This document shows, piece by piece, positions 34,327-43,009 of a stretch of DNA of 64,000 bases (positions are counted from its first letter, which is position 1; each line of letters begins with the position of its first letter). A program made the translations under genes and the position numbers. The notes beneath the pieces were generated by a model. The model was not told the DNA's origin, did not search any database, and worked only from the letters and a program-made list of their open reading frames with translations. Source of the stretch: Plantactinospora mayteni (GTDB taxonomy: Bacteria > Actinomycetota > Actinomycetes > Mycobacteriales > Micromonosporaceae); the NCBI RefSeq assembly GCF_016862935.1, contig NZ_BONX01000063.1, forward strand, positions 1 through 64,000, written 5' to 3'.

Positions 34327-35343
34327 CTACCGCAGCGATTGCAGGTAGGCGATCAGATCGGGCAGCGCCGCCGCGTCCACCGGCTGCGGCGGCATCGCGT
34401 TGCCCGGCTTGACCGTCTGCGAGTTGGCGATCCAGCCGCCCAGGTGTCCGCCGTCGTTCGACACCGCACCGGCGCCGAGGCTCCAGCGGGCGCCAACCGT
34501 GGAGAGGTCCGGCCCGACGGTGCCGGTGGCGGCGGTACCCCGCACGGTGTGGCAGGCGACGCAGGCGCTGCCCAGGAACGCCTGCTGCCCGCGTCGCTCG
34601 GCGTCGCTGTCCGGCGTCCGGGCCGGGGCGCCGAGCCGGGCCAGCCAGGCGTCGAACTCCGCCCGGGGCCGCGCCACCACCAGGAACGCCATGTGGGCGT
34701 GCTGCAATCCGCAGTACTCGGCGCACTGCCCTCGGTATTCTCCGGGGCGCTCCGCGTGCAGCCAGGTCTCGCGTACCTTGCCGGCGATCAGGTCGGTCTT
34801 CGGCATCAGTTGCGGCACCCAGAAGCTGTGCAGGACGTCGACCGTACGGAGCCGGACCAGCACCGGCTCGCCGACCGGGATCTGGATCTCGTTGGCCGTG
34901 GCACCGTCGACGCCGGCGTACCGCACCTCCCACCACCACTTGTGGCCGGTCACCTCGACGGTCACCGCGGGCGGCACCTCGGGGGTACTCAGCGCGGCCA
35001 GGTCACGCAGGCCGATGCCGTACACCGTCAACAGCACCACGATGGGCAGGCCGGCCCCGGCGACGACGACGAACCGGGTCGGTTCGGACCGGTTGACCCG
35101 CCGGTCCGGCCGGCGGCGGAACACCAGCGCCCAGACGAGCAGGGCCATGACCTCCACGAACACCACGACGGAGATCCAGAACAGCAGCCACCAGAAGCCC
35201 TCCACCCGGCGTGCGCCGAAGCCCGCCGGGTCGAGCGTCGAGGGTCCGCCGCCCGCGCAGCCGGAGAGCAGCAGGAGCAGGCCACCGCCGGCCGACCCGG
35301 CGACGAACCGGCGGCTGCGAACCACGGCGTCCGTACTCGCCAC
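34327..35343 (-). CDS. ctaC: Cytochrome c oxidase subunit II with fused cytochrome c (caa3 type)
   Basis: 338 residues. A lipobox LLLSGCAG near residue 28 suggests lipid anchoring; two membrane helices follow, then the CuA cupredoxin domain with HSFWVPQ and GQCAEYCGLQHAHM. A C-terminal cytochrome c domain has CVACH and an axial Met in GNAMPPQP. The fusion defines a caa3 oxidase: electrons enter through its own haem c. First gene of the leftward operon; the ATG lies 98 bases from the divergent ccmC. Confidence 0.95.
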   Translation of the reverse strand: MASTDAVVRSRRFVAGSAGGGLLLLLSGCAGGGPSTLDPAGFGARRVEGFWWLLFWISVVVFVEVMALLVWALVFRRRPDRRVNRSEPTRFVVVAGAGLPIVVLLTVYGIGLRDLAALSTPEVPPAVTVEVTGHKWWWEVRYAGVDGATANEIQIPVGEPVLVRLRTVDVLHSFWVPQLMPKTDLIAGKVRETWLHAERPGEYRGQCAEYCGLQHAHMAFLVVARPRAEFDAWLARLGAPARTPDSDAERRGQQAFLGSACVACHTVRGTAATGTVGPDLSTVGARWSLGAGAVSNDGGHLGGWIANSQTVKPGNAMPPQPVDAAALPDLIAYLQSLR

Positions 35344-35441
35344 CGGTCACCGACTCCTCCGGACGTGGATCAGATGTCGACAGCCTAATTGGACTAAGAG
35401 GGCTTATAGGGCTTTTACTCTCTTTTCCTCTGCTCTCGTGC
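35344..35441. promoter_or_regulatory. Divergent promoter region of the cta-qcr and ccm operons
   Basis: These 98 bases must hold the promoters of both operons. The centre (35380-35432) is AT-rich. It contains two imperfect 10-base direct repeats, AGAGGGCTTA and ATAGGGCTTT (from 35397). TTGGAC (35389-35394) and TTTTAC (35413-35418) with an 18-base spacer form a plausible rightward promoter ending near 35425, close to the ccmC ATG. Confidence 0.5.
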
Positions 35442-36275
35442 ATGATGGGCAAGGTGGAGCTTTCCAACCAGGGGTACCCGCTCGACCGGCACCCGCCGAG
35501 GTGGACCGCCGACGGCCGGCGCGGTGCCGCCGACCGGCGGACCCTGGGCTGGCTGGCCGCCGGTCTCGGCGCGGTCGCCGCGCCGGCCGGCCTGCTCATC
35601 GCCCCGCCGGACCAGTTGCAGGGCAACACCCAGCGGTTGATGTACCTGCACGTGCCGGCGGCCTGGACGGCCTACCTGGCCTTCGCCGCCGTGCTCGCCG
35701 CCAGCCTGGGCTACCTCGCCACCCGCGACCTGCGCTGGGACCGGTGCGCGCGGGTCGCCGCGGAACTCGGCGTCGGCCTCACCGCGCTGACCATCGCGCT
35801 CGGCGCCCTCTGGGGACGGGCCGTCTGGGGTACCTGGTGGGACTGGGACCCGAGGCTGGTCAGCACCGCCCTGCTCCTGCTGGTCTACGCCGGTTACCTG
35901 GCCCGCCGCCAAGTCCTCGCGCAGCGGTACGCCGAGGCCGGCCCGCTGGCCGCGCACCGGGTCGCCCGGCCGGCCGCGTTCACCGGGATGGCGGGATTCG
36001 TCCTGGTGCCGGTGGTGCACTTCTCCGTCGTGTGGTGGCGTTCCCTACACCAACCGGCCACGATCCTCGCCCCCGAGCGGCCGCCCATCCATCCGCTGAT
36101 GGCGACGGCACTGCTGTTGAGCCTGGCCGCGTTCACCGCCGGGGCGGCATGGATATTCCTGCGCCGACTCGCCGCCCTCGACCGGTCGACGCCGGCCGGG
36201 ACCGGACACCCGCCGACACCGGCCGTCGAAGCCAGGCCGGCAGCGGACCGCGCCACCCTGGTGGAGATCCGGTGA
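35442..36275 (+). CDS. ccmC: CcmC-type haem transporter of cytochrome c maturation
   Basis: 277 residues from ATG 35442 (ATG 35445 or GTG 35454 are alternatives; no good ribosome site). Six membrane helices with the periplasmic haem-handling Trp motif WGTWWDWDPRLVS and flanking His residues in MYLHVPAAW and PVVHFSVVWW. CcmC loads haem onto CcmE. First gene of a rightward System I operon; the next start overlaps its stop (GTGA). Confidence 0.9.
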   Translation: MMGKVELSNQGYPLDRHPPRWTADGRRGAADRRTLGWLAAGLGAVAAPAGLLIAPPDQLQGNTQRLMYLHVPAAWTAYLAFAAVLAASLGYLATRDLRWDRCARVAAELGVGLTALTIALGALWGRAVWGTWWDWDPRLVSTALLLLVYAGYLARRQVLAQRYAEAGPLAAHRVARPAAFTGMAGFVLVPVVHFSVVWWRSLHQPATILAPERPPIHPLMATALLLSLAAFTAGAAWIFLRRLAALDRSTPAGTGHPPTPAVEARPAADRATLVEIR

Positions 36276-36436
36276 AGGGCTGGCTCGACGTGCTGGCCGG
36301 CCTCGCCCTCACGGCCGCCGCCGTTGGCTGGGCGATCCGGTGGAGCGCCCGACCGGCCCACCCCGTTCGGGCCCGGGTCACCCGCCGTACCGGCGCTGCC
36401 GCCCGGTCGACCCGCCACCCGGCAGGCCCCGCGTGA
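36272..36436 (+). CDS. ccmD: Small membrane protein in the CcmD position
   Basis: 54 residues from GTG 36272, overlapping the ccmC stop (GTGA); its own stop overlaps ccmE the same way. One membrane segment (WLDVLAGLALTAAAVGWAIRW) is followed by a basic cytoplasmic tail, as in CcmD, which releases holo-CcmE from CcmC. CcmD proteins are too short and variable for sequence proof, so the name rests on size, topology and position. Confidence 0.65.
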   Translation: MKGWLDVLAGLALTAAAVGWAIRWSARPAHPVRARVTRRTGAAARSTRHPAGPA

Positions 36437-36879
36437 TCCGCCCGACCCGGGCCGGCCTGACCCTGACCGCCGTCGTCCTCGCCGGCACCGGGCTGCTCAC
36501 CTACGGCGGGCTGCGGGGCACCCTCAGCTACTACCGGACCCCGGCGGAGGTGGCCGCCGACCCGGACGCCCGGACGACCCGGGCCCGGCTCGGCGGCACC
36601 GTCGTGCCCGGATCCGTCGAACACCACGGCGGACAGACGGTCTTCCGGCTCGTCGCCGACGGCCACGAGATCACCGTACGGCAGCACGGCATGCCGCCGG
36701 ACACCTTCCGGCCCGGCCAGGACGCGGTCGTCGAGGGCGTACTCGGCCCGGACGGCGTCTTCCGCTCGGACCAGGTACTCGTGCGGCACGGCAACGAGTA
36801 CCGCCCCGCCGACACCGACACGGGGACAGATGCCGGGACTGGGACCGGCACCGGGACAGACGCCGGGACGGAGCGGTGA
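36433..36879 (+). CDS. ccmE: CcmE haem chaperone
   Basis: 148 residues from GTG 36433 (GTGA overlap with the previous gene). One N-terminal membrane anchor, then the OB-fold domain with RLGGTVVPGSV and a haem-binding histidine in VRHGNEYRP (HxxxY type, not the CxxxY type of archaea). It holds haem covalently before transfer to apocytochrome c by CcmF/H. The C-terminus is a low-complexity Asp/Thr/Gly run. Confidence 0.9.
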   Translation: MIRPTRAGLTLTAVVLAGTGLLTYGGLRGTLSYYRTPAEVAADPDARTTRARLGGTVVPGSVEHHGGQTVFRLVADGHEITVRQHGMPPDTFRPGQDAVVEGVLGPDGVFRSDQVLVRHGNEYRPADTDTGTDAGTGTGTGTDAGTER

Positions 36880-38969
36880 CCGGTCAGGTCGGCACCTGGG
36901 CGCTCGGCGCCGGCCTCATCGCCACCGTGGCGGCCACCCTGCTGTGGCTGCGCCTCGCACTCCACCCCGGTACGCCGGCCCGGGCGGCCCGACTGGCCAC
37001 CGGAGCCGGACTGCTCTGCGCCGCCGTGGCCTGCGGCGCGCTGGAATGGGCACTGCTGCGCCACGACTTCGGCGTCCGGTTCGTCGCCGAGAACGGCAGC
37101 CGGCGCCTCGGCACCTACCACACCGTCACCAGCCTGTGGTCGGCACTCGACGGGTCACTGCTGTTGTGGCTGCTCATCCTCACCGGCTACGCGAGCCTGC
37201 TCGGCCGGCTCGGGCAACGCCACGACCAGCGGCTACACCAGTGGGCGATGACCCTGGTCAGCGTGGTCAGCCTGTTCTTCTTCGCGCTGTCGCACTTCGC
37301 CGCCAACCCGTTCGATCCGGTCCACCCCGTACCGTCGGACGGCCCCGGCCCCAACCCCCTGCTCCAGGAGCACCCCGCGATGGGGCTGCACCCGCCGCTG
37401 CTGTACGCCGGATACATCGGGCTGGTGGTGCCGTTCGCGTACGCGCTCGCCGGGCTGCTGGCCGGAGAGCCCACCCGGAGCTGGCTGCGGGCCGCCCGCC
37501 GGTGGACGCTGGCGGCCTGGGCGTGTCTCACCGCCGGTATCGCGCTCGGCGCCTGGTGGTCGTACGCGGTGCTGGGCTGGGGCGGCTACTGGGCCTGGGA
37601 TCCGGTCGAGAACGCCTCGCTGCTGCCCTGGCTGACCGCCACCGCCTTCCTGCACTCGGTGCTGGGTCGGCGGGCCTCGGCCCGGTCCGGCTGGCCGGTG
37701 GCGCTGGCCTGCGCCAGCTTCCTGCTGGTCCTGGTCGGCACGTTCCTCACCCGCTCCGGACTGGTGGCCAGTGTGCACGCCTTCACCGAGTCGACGCTCG
37801 GCCCCATGCTGCTCGGGTTCCTGCTGCTGACCGCGATCGGCACCGTCGTCCTGGTCTGCTGGCGCGGCACCTCGGACCCGTACCCACCGGAGGCGACGCC
37901 GCCGCTGTCCCGGGCCACCGCCCTGCTCGGCAACCGGATCCTGCTCACCACCATCACGGCGGTGGTACTGGTCGGCACCGTCCTGCCGCCGGTCGCGCAG
38001 GCCCTCTCCGGCACCGGTACCGCGGTCGGGCCGGCGTACTTCAACCGGACCGCGGTGCCGCTGGCGATCGCCGTACTGGCCCTGATGGGTCTGGCCGTGC
38101 TGCTGCCGCCCAGCGGTACCAGGCCCGCCGAGACGGCCCGCCGCAGCGTCGCTCCGGCGGCCGTCGGCCTCGCCGTCGTCGCGGTCACCGGGCTGGCCAG
38201 TCGCCCCGGGCCGATGGTGCTGGCCGCCTTCGGCTGCGCCGGGTTCACCCTGGCCGCCACCGCCGCCGCGCTGGCCCGGCGGATCCGGGCCGGTGGCACC
38301 CTCCGAACCGCCCGGTTGCGCTCGGCGCTCGGCGGATCGGTGGCACACGCCGGCATCGCGCTGGTGGCGGTCGGCATCGCCGGCTCCTCGGCCTACACCG
38401 TGGCGACGGAACGCGAACTGCCGATCGGTCAGACGCTGGCAGTACCCGGCGCCACCGTACGGCTGGCGGCGGTCGACCGCGTCCGCACCGGATCCGGCAT
38501 GACGGTCCGGGCCCGACTCACGATCGCACCGTCGGCGGGATCACCGCAGACACTCACCCCGGAGCTGACCTACCATCCGGCTCAGGACACGACGGTGAGC
38601 GTCCCCGCCGTCCGTACCGGGCTGCTCCGCGACACCTACGCCACCCTCCTCGCGGTATCGGCCGACGGCCGTTCCGCCACGATCCGGTTGGCGGCCAACC
38701 CGATGGTGTCACTGATCTGGGCCGGCGGGGCGCTGACCGCACTGGGTGGCCTGCTCGCCCTCGGCACCGCACCGCTGACCTCGCGCCGACGACGCCGGAC
38801 AGCCTGGCCTGGGCGCCCGCTGACCTCGCGCGGACGACACCGGACAGCCTGGCCTGGGCGCCCGCTGACCTCGCGCCGACGACGCCGGACAGCCCAGCCC
38901 GGGCGACCGACGGCGGGAACCGCCCGGCCGGTACCGGCCAGCGCGTCCACACCGGGAGCGGCGGAGTGA
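36876..38969 (+). CDS. ccmF: CcmF-type haem lyase
   Basis: 697 residues from GTG 36876 (GTGA overlap). About 15 membrane helices, with the Trp-rich motif WGGYWAWDPVENASLLPWL and conserved His in HPPLLYAG. With CcmH it ligates haem to CxxCH motifs on the outer face. The last ~60 residues are a basic tail built of three 15-residue repeats. It is much longer than the ccmC/E genes and fills the centre of the operon. Confidence 0.93.
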   Translation: MTGQVGTWALGAGLIATVAATLLWLRLALHPGTPARAARLATGAGLLCAAVACGALEWALLRHDFGVRFVAENGSRRLGTYHTVTSLWSALDGSLLLWLLILTGYASLLGRLGQRHDQRLHQWAMTLVSVVSLFFFALSHFAANPFDPVHPVPSDGPGPNPLLQEHPAMGLHPPLLYAGYIGLVVPFAYALAGLLAGEPTRSWLRAARRWTLAAWACLTAGIALGAWWSYAVLGWGGYWAWDPVENASLLPWLTATAFLHSVLGRRASARSGWPVALACASFLLVLVGTFLTRSGLVASVHAFTESTLGPMLLGFLLLTAIGTVVLVCWRGTSDPYPPEATPPLSRATALLGNRILLTTITAVVLVGTVLPPVAQALSGTGTAVGPAYFNRTAVPLAIAVLALMGLAVLLPPSGTRPAETARRSVAPAAVGLAVVAVTGLASRPGPMVLAAFGCAGFTLAATAAALARRIRAGGTLRTARLRSALGGSVAHAGIALVAVGIAGSSAYTVATERELPIGQTLAVPGATVRLAAVDRVRTGSGMTVRARLTIAPSAGSPQTLTPELTYHPAQDTTVSVPAVRTGLLRDTYATLLAVSADGRSATIRLAANPMVSLIWAGGALTALGGLLALGTAPLTSRRRRRTAWPGRPLTSRGRHRTAWPGRPLTSRRRRRTAQPGRPTAGTARPVPASASTPGAAE
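38775..38909 (+). repeat. Three 45-base tandem repeats in the 3' end of ccmF
   Basis: Units start with CTGACCTCGCG at 38775, 38820 and 38865, exactly 45 bases apart, in frame. They encode LTSRRRRRTAWPGRP-like 15-residue units, placing a strongly basic tail after the last membrane helix. Confidence 0.9.
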
Positions 38970-39586
38970 TCGCCCGGCTGCCGCCGTGGGGGCCTGACCA
39001 GATCACCGACGAGGGGCGGGACGGCGTGCCACGCCGACGGCCGCTGCCCCGGCTCCCGGGCATCCGGCGCCGGCGACTGCTGCTGGCCCTCGGCCTGGGC
39101 GCGCTGGGTGTGACCGGGGCGGTCGGCATGACCGGTACCGGCGGCACGAAGGCACCGGTGGGCAGCCCGGGAACACCCGCACCGGCACTGCGCGGCCCGA
39201 CCCTGGCCGGGGAGCCGTTCGACCTCGCCGAGCTACGCGGCCGGGTCGTACTCGTCAACGTCTTCGCCTCCTGGTGCGGCCCGTGCCGGGACGAGCTGCC
39301 GATGCTGGCCGACGCCCAGCGCCGCTGGTCGGAGCGGGTCCTGCGGGTGGTCGGCCTGGCCGTCCGGGACAGCTCGGTGGCCGTCCGCGACCTGCTCGAC
39401 CAGACGGGAGCCCAGGACCTGACCGTGCTGCCCGATCCCACCGGTACGACAGCGGTGGACTGGGGGGCACGCGGTGTGCCGGAGACGTTTCTGGTGGACG
39501 GCCACGGCCGGATCGCGGACCGGGTCATCGGGCCGGTCAGCGCCGAGTGGCTCGACCGGCGGCTGACGCCGCTGCTGGATCCGTGA
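38966..39586 (+). CDS. ccmG: CcmG/TlpA-type thiol-disulfide oxidoreductase
   Basis: 206 residues from GTG 38966 (GTGA overlap). An N-terminal membrane anchor (~38-57) leads to a thioredoxin fold with active site FASWCGPCRDELP and cis-Pro segment GVPETFLVDG. It keeps the haem-binding cysteines of apocytochrome c reduced. The adjoining CcmH-I fusion is its likely partner. Confidence 0.92.
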   Translation: MIARLPPWGPDQITDEGRDGVPRRRPLPRLPGIRRRRLLLALGLGALGVTGAVGMTGTGGTKAPVGSPGTPAPALRGPTLAGEPFDLAELRGRVVLVNVFASWCGPCRDELPMLADAQRRWSERVLRVVGLAVRDSSVAVRDLLDQTGAQDLTVLPDPTGTTAVDWGARGVPETFLVDGHGRIADRVIGPVSAEWLDRRLTPLLDP

Positions 39587-40593
39587 TCCGGGTCCGGGTA
39601 CCGAAGACGACGGCGCTGGGAGTGGGGCTGACCGGCGTCGGCCTGGCGATCCTGCTGCTCGGTGCCGTACTCGGGATCTGGCGATCCGCGTCGCCCACCG
39701 GCGACGGCGACCCGGCACACCGCCTCGCCGCCGAACTGCGCTGCCCCGCCTGCCAGGGCGAGTCGGTAGCCGACTCCCGCTCGCCGATCGCCGCCGCGAT
39801 GCGCGAGGCGATCAGCACCCGGCTCGGGCGGGGAGAGAGTCCGGACGAGGTCCGGACCTACCTGGTACAGCGCTACGGCGTCGAGGTGCTCACCATGCCG
39901 CCCGCGCGCCGGTGGGGGCTGCTGCTCTGGGCCGTTCCGGTGCTGGCGTTGGGCGCGGGCCTGCTGCCAGTGCTCAGGGCCGGGTACCGGTCACGGCGCG
40001 CGGCCCGGAGCGCGTCCCCGGGTCGACCGGCCGGCCGCGACGACAGGGCTGGCGTCCGAGGTGGGGCTGCCGGTGACGTGGCGGGCCAGGGCCGTCGCGC
40101 CGGCAGCCGTCGGCACCGCGTCTTCGCCCCGCCCTCGGGCAGCCGCGTCTGGAACGTCGGCGCGGTCGCGGTCCTCGCCCTGGTCGGCGCCGTCGCGCTG
40201 GCCACGCCGGGCCCCCAAACCCCACCCGGCCCCGCCACCTCCCCCGACCCGGTCCCCGCCCAGCTTGCCCTGGCCCGGTCGATGGAGCAGCAGGGACAGT
40301 ACGAGGCCGCGGCGGAGGTCTACCGGACGGTGCTGGTGGAGCGTCCGGCGGACGACGTCCGGCTCCGGCTCGCGTTCATCCTGATCCGACTCGGACAGGC
40401 CACCGAGGCCGCCCGGCTCGCCGGGGAGGTGCTGGCGCACACTCCCGACGCACCGGACGGCCTGCTGATCCTGGGGCTCGCCCAGCGGGAGAGCGATCCA
40501 CCGGCGGCGACCGCGACGCTACGCCGGTTCCTCACCCGGGCACCGGACCATCCCGCCGCGGCCGAGGTACGCCGACTGGTCGACTCCGGCTGA
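39583..40593 (+). CDS. ccmH: CcmH-CcmI fusion protein
   Basis: 336 residues from GTG 39583 (GTGA overlap). The N-terminal half is CcmH/CycL: a membrane helix, the redox motif ELRCPACQGESVADS, and a second helix. A basic linker (~145-185) and a third helix lead to a C-terminal TPR region (QLALARSMEQQGQYEAAAEVY, then further repeats; listed in part) that corresponds to CcmI, the apocytochrome chaperone. Fusions of the two occur in several System I organisms. Last gene of the operon. Confidence 0.9.
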   Translation: MIRVRVPKTTALGVGLTGVGLAILLLGAVLGIWRSASPTGDGDPAHRLAAELRCPACQGESVADSRSPIAAAMREAISTRLGRGESPDEVRTYLVQRYGVEVLTMPPARRWGLLLWAVPVLALGAGLLPVLRAGYRSRRAARSASPGRPAGRDDRAGVRGGAAGDVAGQGRRAGSRRHRVFAPPSGSRVWNVGAVAVLALVGAVALATPGPQTPPGPATSPDPVPAQLALARSMEQQGQYEAAAEVYRTVLVERPADDVRLRLAFILIRLGQATEAARLAGEVLAHTPDAPDGLLILGLAQRESDPPAATATLRRFLTRAPDHPAAAEVRRLVDSG

Positions 40594-40645
40594 CCGTCTC
40601 CCGCCGGCTCACGCCCTCGGGGTACCGGGGCGGGGAGTCGGGTCG

Positions 40646-41056
40646 TCAACCCCGTCCGGCTCGTACCCCGGCCAGTACGCCGCGCAGCTCGGTGCCGAGC
40701 CGGCCCGTCCGGCCCCCGGCCGAGCGCAGCCGCACCAGGCCGACGACGGTGAGGAACGCGGCGGTACCCAGATAGCCGGCGGCCAGCACCGCCGCGGCCC
40801 GACGTGGCGGCTGCCTCGCGTCCAACAGCCACAGCGCCGCGGCGGACGCCGAACCGAGCCCCAGCACGGCGGCGATGCCACCCCCGACCAGCAGCGCCGC
40901 ACCGAGACCGGCCCGGCGGACCGATTCCGCCAGGTCGCCGCGCATCCGCGCCGTCTCGCGGCGGGCCAGTACCGCGATGTCCTGGGCGAGCCGGTCGGCC
41001 GGCGCCACGTCGCCGGTCGCCGGCTCCAAGGGCGGATCAACTTCGGACACGGTCAC
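40646..41056 (-). CDS. Holin-X-type (phage_holin_3_6) membrane protein
   Basis: 136 residues from GTG 41056, 5-6 bases after GGGGGAG; GTG 41059 and 41050 are alternatives. A polar helix (LAQDIAVLARRETARMRGDLAE) precedes two membrane segments. The family is widespread in actinobacterial chromosomes and, despite the name, is not evidence for a prophage. Converges on the ccm operon. Confidence 0.75.
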   Translation of the reverse strand: MTVSEVDPPLEPATGDVAPADRLAQDIAVLARRETARMRGDLAESVRRAGLGAALLVGGGIAAVLGLGSASAAALWLLDARQPPRRAAAVLAAGYLGTAAFLTVVGLVRLRSAGGRTGRLGTELRGVLAGVRAGRG

Positions 41057-41239
41057 CACTCCCCCGCCGCAGGATCAGTCGCCCGGATACCCCCGTTAGG
41101 GCCGTTGTCACCCGCACGCCCGGGAACAGCGGACCAGGCGCGGCGGCTTCGCGGTAACGGCCCTGGGGTGCGGTTCCGGTCGTCGCGCTGGGTTGCCGCC
41201 TTCGAGGTTTGCCATCGGCCTGGTGGGTATGCCCTGGCC

Positions 41240-43009
41240 GTGAAGAGGTTGGCGTCCGACGTGCTGGTCTCCCGGCTGCTCGACTGGGGTGTGGAGACCG
41301 TTTTCGGGCTGCCCGGCGACGGCATCAACGGGGTGATGGAGGGGCTGCGCCGGCACGCGGACCGGATCCGGTTCGTGCTGGTACACCACGAGGAGGCGGC
41401 GGCCTTCATGGCGACCGCGTACGCCAAGGCGACCGGGCGGCTGGGCGTCTGCCTGGCCACGTCCGGGCCGGGCGGAATCCACCTGGCGAACGGCCTGTAC
41501 GACGCGAAGCTGGACCACCAACCGGTGCTGGCGATCACCGGCATGCAGGAGACCAGCGTGTTGGGGACCGGTTACCAGCAGGAGGTCCACCTCGACCGGT
41601 TCTTCTCGGACGTCAGCGTCTACAACGAGATGGTGGTGAACCCGGCGCAACTGCCGGGCCTGGTCGACATCGCGATCCGGACCGCGTACGCCCGGCGCGG
41701 GGTGGCACACCTGACCGTGCCCAACGACATCCAGGTCGCCGAGGCCGGGCAGCAGCCGTACGAGGCGGTGGCCCCGGCGAGGCCGCCCGCCACGGCGCCG
41801 ATCAGCCTGCCACCCCAGGTACGGCCCAGGGACGAGGATCTGCGGGCGGCGGCGCGACTGCTCGACGACGGCGGCCGGACCGCCATCCTGGCCGGGATCG
41901 GCGCCCGGGGCGCGGGTCGACTGGTCGAGCAGCTCGCCGAGGTGCTCGGCGCACCGGTCATCAAGACCCTCTCCGGCAAGATGGTGCTGGCCGACGACTC
42001 GCCGTACACCACCGGCGGGCTCGGGCTGCTCGGTACGGCACCCAGCGAGGATCTGGTCGAGGACATCGACACCCTCGTGATGCTCGGCACGAACTTCCCG
42101 TACACCAAGCACCTTCCCCAGCCGGGAAAGGTCCAGACGGTGCAGGTCGAGATCGAGCCGGTCCGGGTCGGGGTGCGGATGCCGACGCAGCTGCCGTTGG
42201 TCGGTGACGTCGCCGCCACCCTGGAGGCGCTGCTGCCGATGCTGCACCGCCGCACCGACCGTACCCATCTGGAGCGCTACCAGGCGAAGATGCGGGACTG
42301 GCGGGCGAAGATGGCCGCCCTCGAATCTCCCCGGCGCGATCCGATCGCGCCGCAGTACCTGGCCTCGTTGCTCGACGACCTCGCCACCGACGACGCCGTG
42401 TTGACCTGCGACTCGGGCACGATCGCCACCTGGGCCGCCCGGCACTGGACGATCCGCGGCAACCGGGAGTTCTACCTCTCCGGCAATCTCGCCACGATGG
42501 CACCCGGACTGCCGTACGCGATCGCCATCCAGCACGCCTATCCCGACCGGCAGGTGATCGCCTTCCAGGGCGACGGCGGGTTCGCGATGCTGATGGCCGA
42601 GTTCCACACCGCCTGCCGGTACCGGCTACCGATCAAGGTCGTGATCAACAACAACAACTCGCTGGGCCAGATCCTCTGGGAGCAGATGGTGCTCGGCTAT
42701 CCCGAACACGGAATCCGGTTCGGCGAACCCCAGGCAGACTACGCGGCCTGGGCGCGGGGCTGCGGCGCCCTCGGCGTACAGGTCGACAAGGCGGACGCGC
42801 TGGGACCGGCGCTGCGGGAGGCGCTCGCCCACCCCGGCCCGGCGCTGGTCGACGTCGCCGTCGACCCGAACGAGCCGCCGATGCCGGGCAAGGTCACGTA
42901 CGAGCAGGCCAAGGAGTTCGGGCGGGCGTTCCTGCGCGGGCAGCCGAACAAGGTGGCGATCGCCACGACGCTGTTCAAGGACCGCATCCAGCGACTGCGG
43001 CGGGCCTGA
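41240..43009 (+). CDS. TPP-dependent enzyme of the pyruvate oxidase / acetolactate synthase family
   Basis: 589 residues from GTG 41240; the frame extends upstream but similarity begins here. Three domains: Pyr with the catalytic Glu in VHHEEAAAF, a central nucleotide-binding-like domain, and PP with GDGGF...NNNNSLG, the TPP/Mg motif. The sequence is closer to the pyruvate-dehydrogenase (quinone)/PoxB-like group than to biosynthetic acetolactate synthases. Its stop and the next start share bases (TGATG), so it is the first gene of a three-gene operon with an FAD/Fe-S dehydrogenase and an enolase-superfamily enzyme. Substrate unknown, probably a 2-oxo acid. Confidence 0.85.
   Translation: MKRLASDVLVSRLLDWGVETVFGLPGDGINGVMEGLRRHADRIRFVLVHHEEAAAFMATAYAKATGRLGVCLATSGPGGIHLANGLYDAKLDHQPVLAITGMQETSVLGTGYQQEVHLDRFFSDVSVYNEMVVNPAQLPGLVDIAIRTAYARRGVAHLTVPNDIQVAEAGQQPYEAVAPARPPATAPISLPPQVRPRDEDLRAAARLLDDGGRTAILAGIGARGAGRLVEQLAEVLGAPVIKTLSGKMVLADDSPYTTGGLGLLGTAPSEDLVEDIDTLVMLGTNFPYTKHLPQPGKVQTVQVEIEPVRVGVRMPTQLPLVGDVAATLEALLPMLHRRTDRTHLERYQAKMRDWRAKMAALESPRRDPIAPQYLASLLDDLATDDAVLTCDSGTIATWAARHWTIRGNREFYLSGNLATMAPGLPYAIAIQHAYPDRQVIAFQGDGGFAMLMAEFHTACRYRLPIKVVINNNNSLGQILWEQMVLGYPEHGIRFGEPQADYAAWARGCGALGVQVDKADALGPALREALAHPGPALVDVAVDPNEPPMPGKVTYEQAKEFGRAFLRGQPNKVAIATTLFKDRIQRLRRA

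Noticed and set aside
31745-34939. 1064-codon minus frame across ctaD
   Set aside because: Only its last ~209 codons (ctaE) are real; the rest reads ctaD in a wrong frame, while ctaD in the proper frame has every metal ligand.
40646-41056. Holin as evidence of a prophage
   Set aside because: The holin-X family is a common chromosomal protein of actinobacteria and no other phage gene is in the window.
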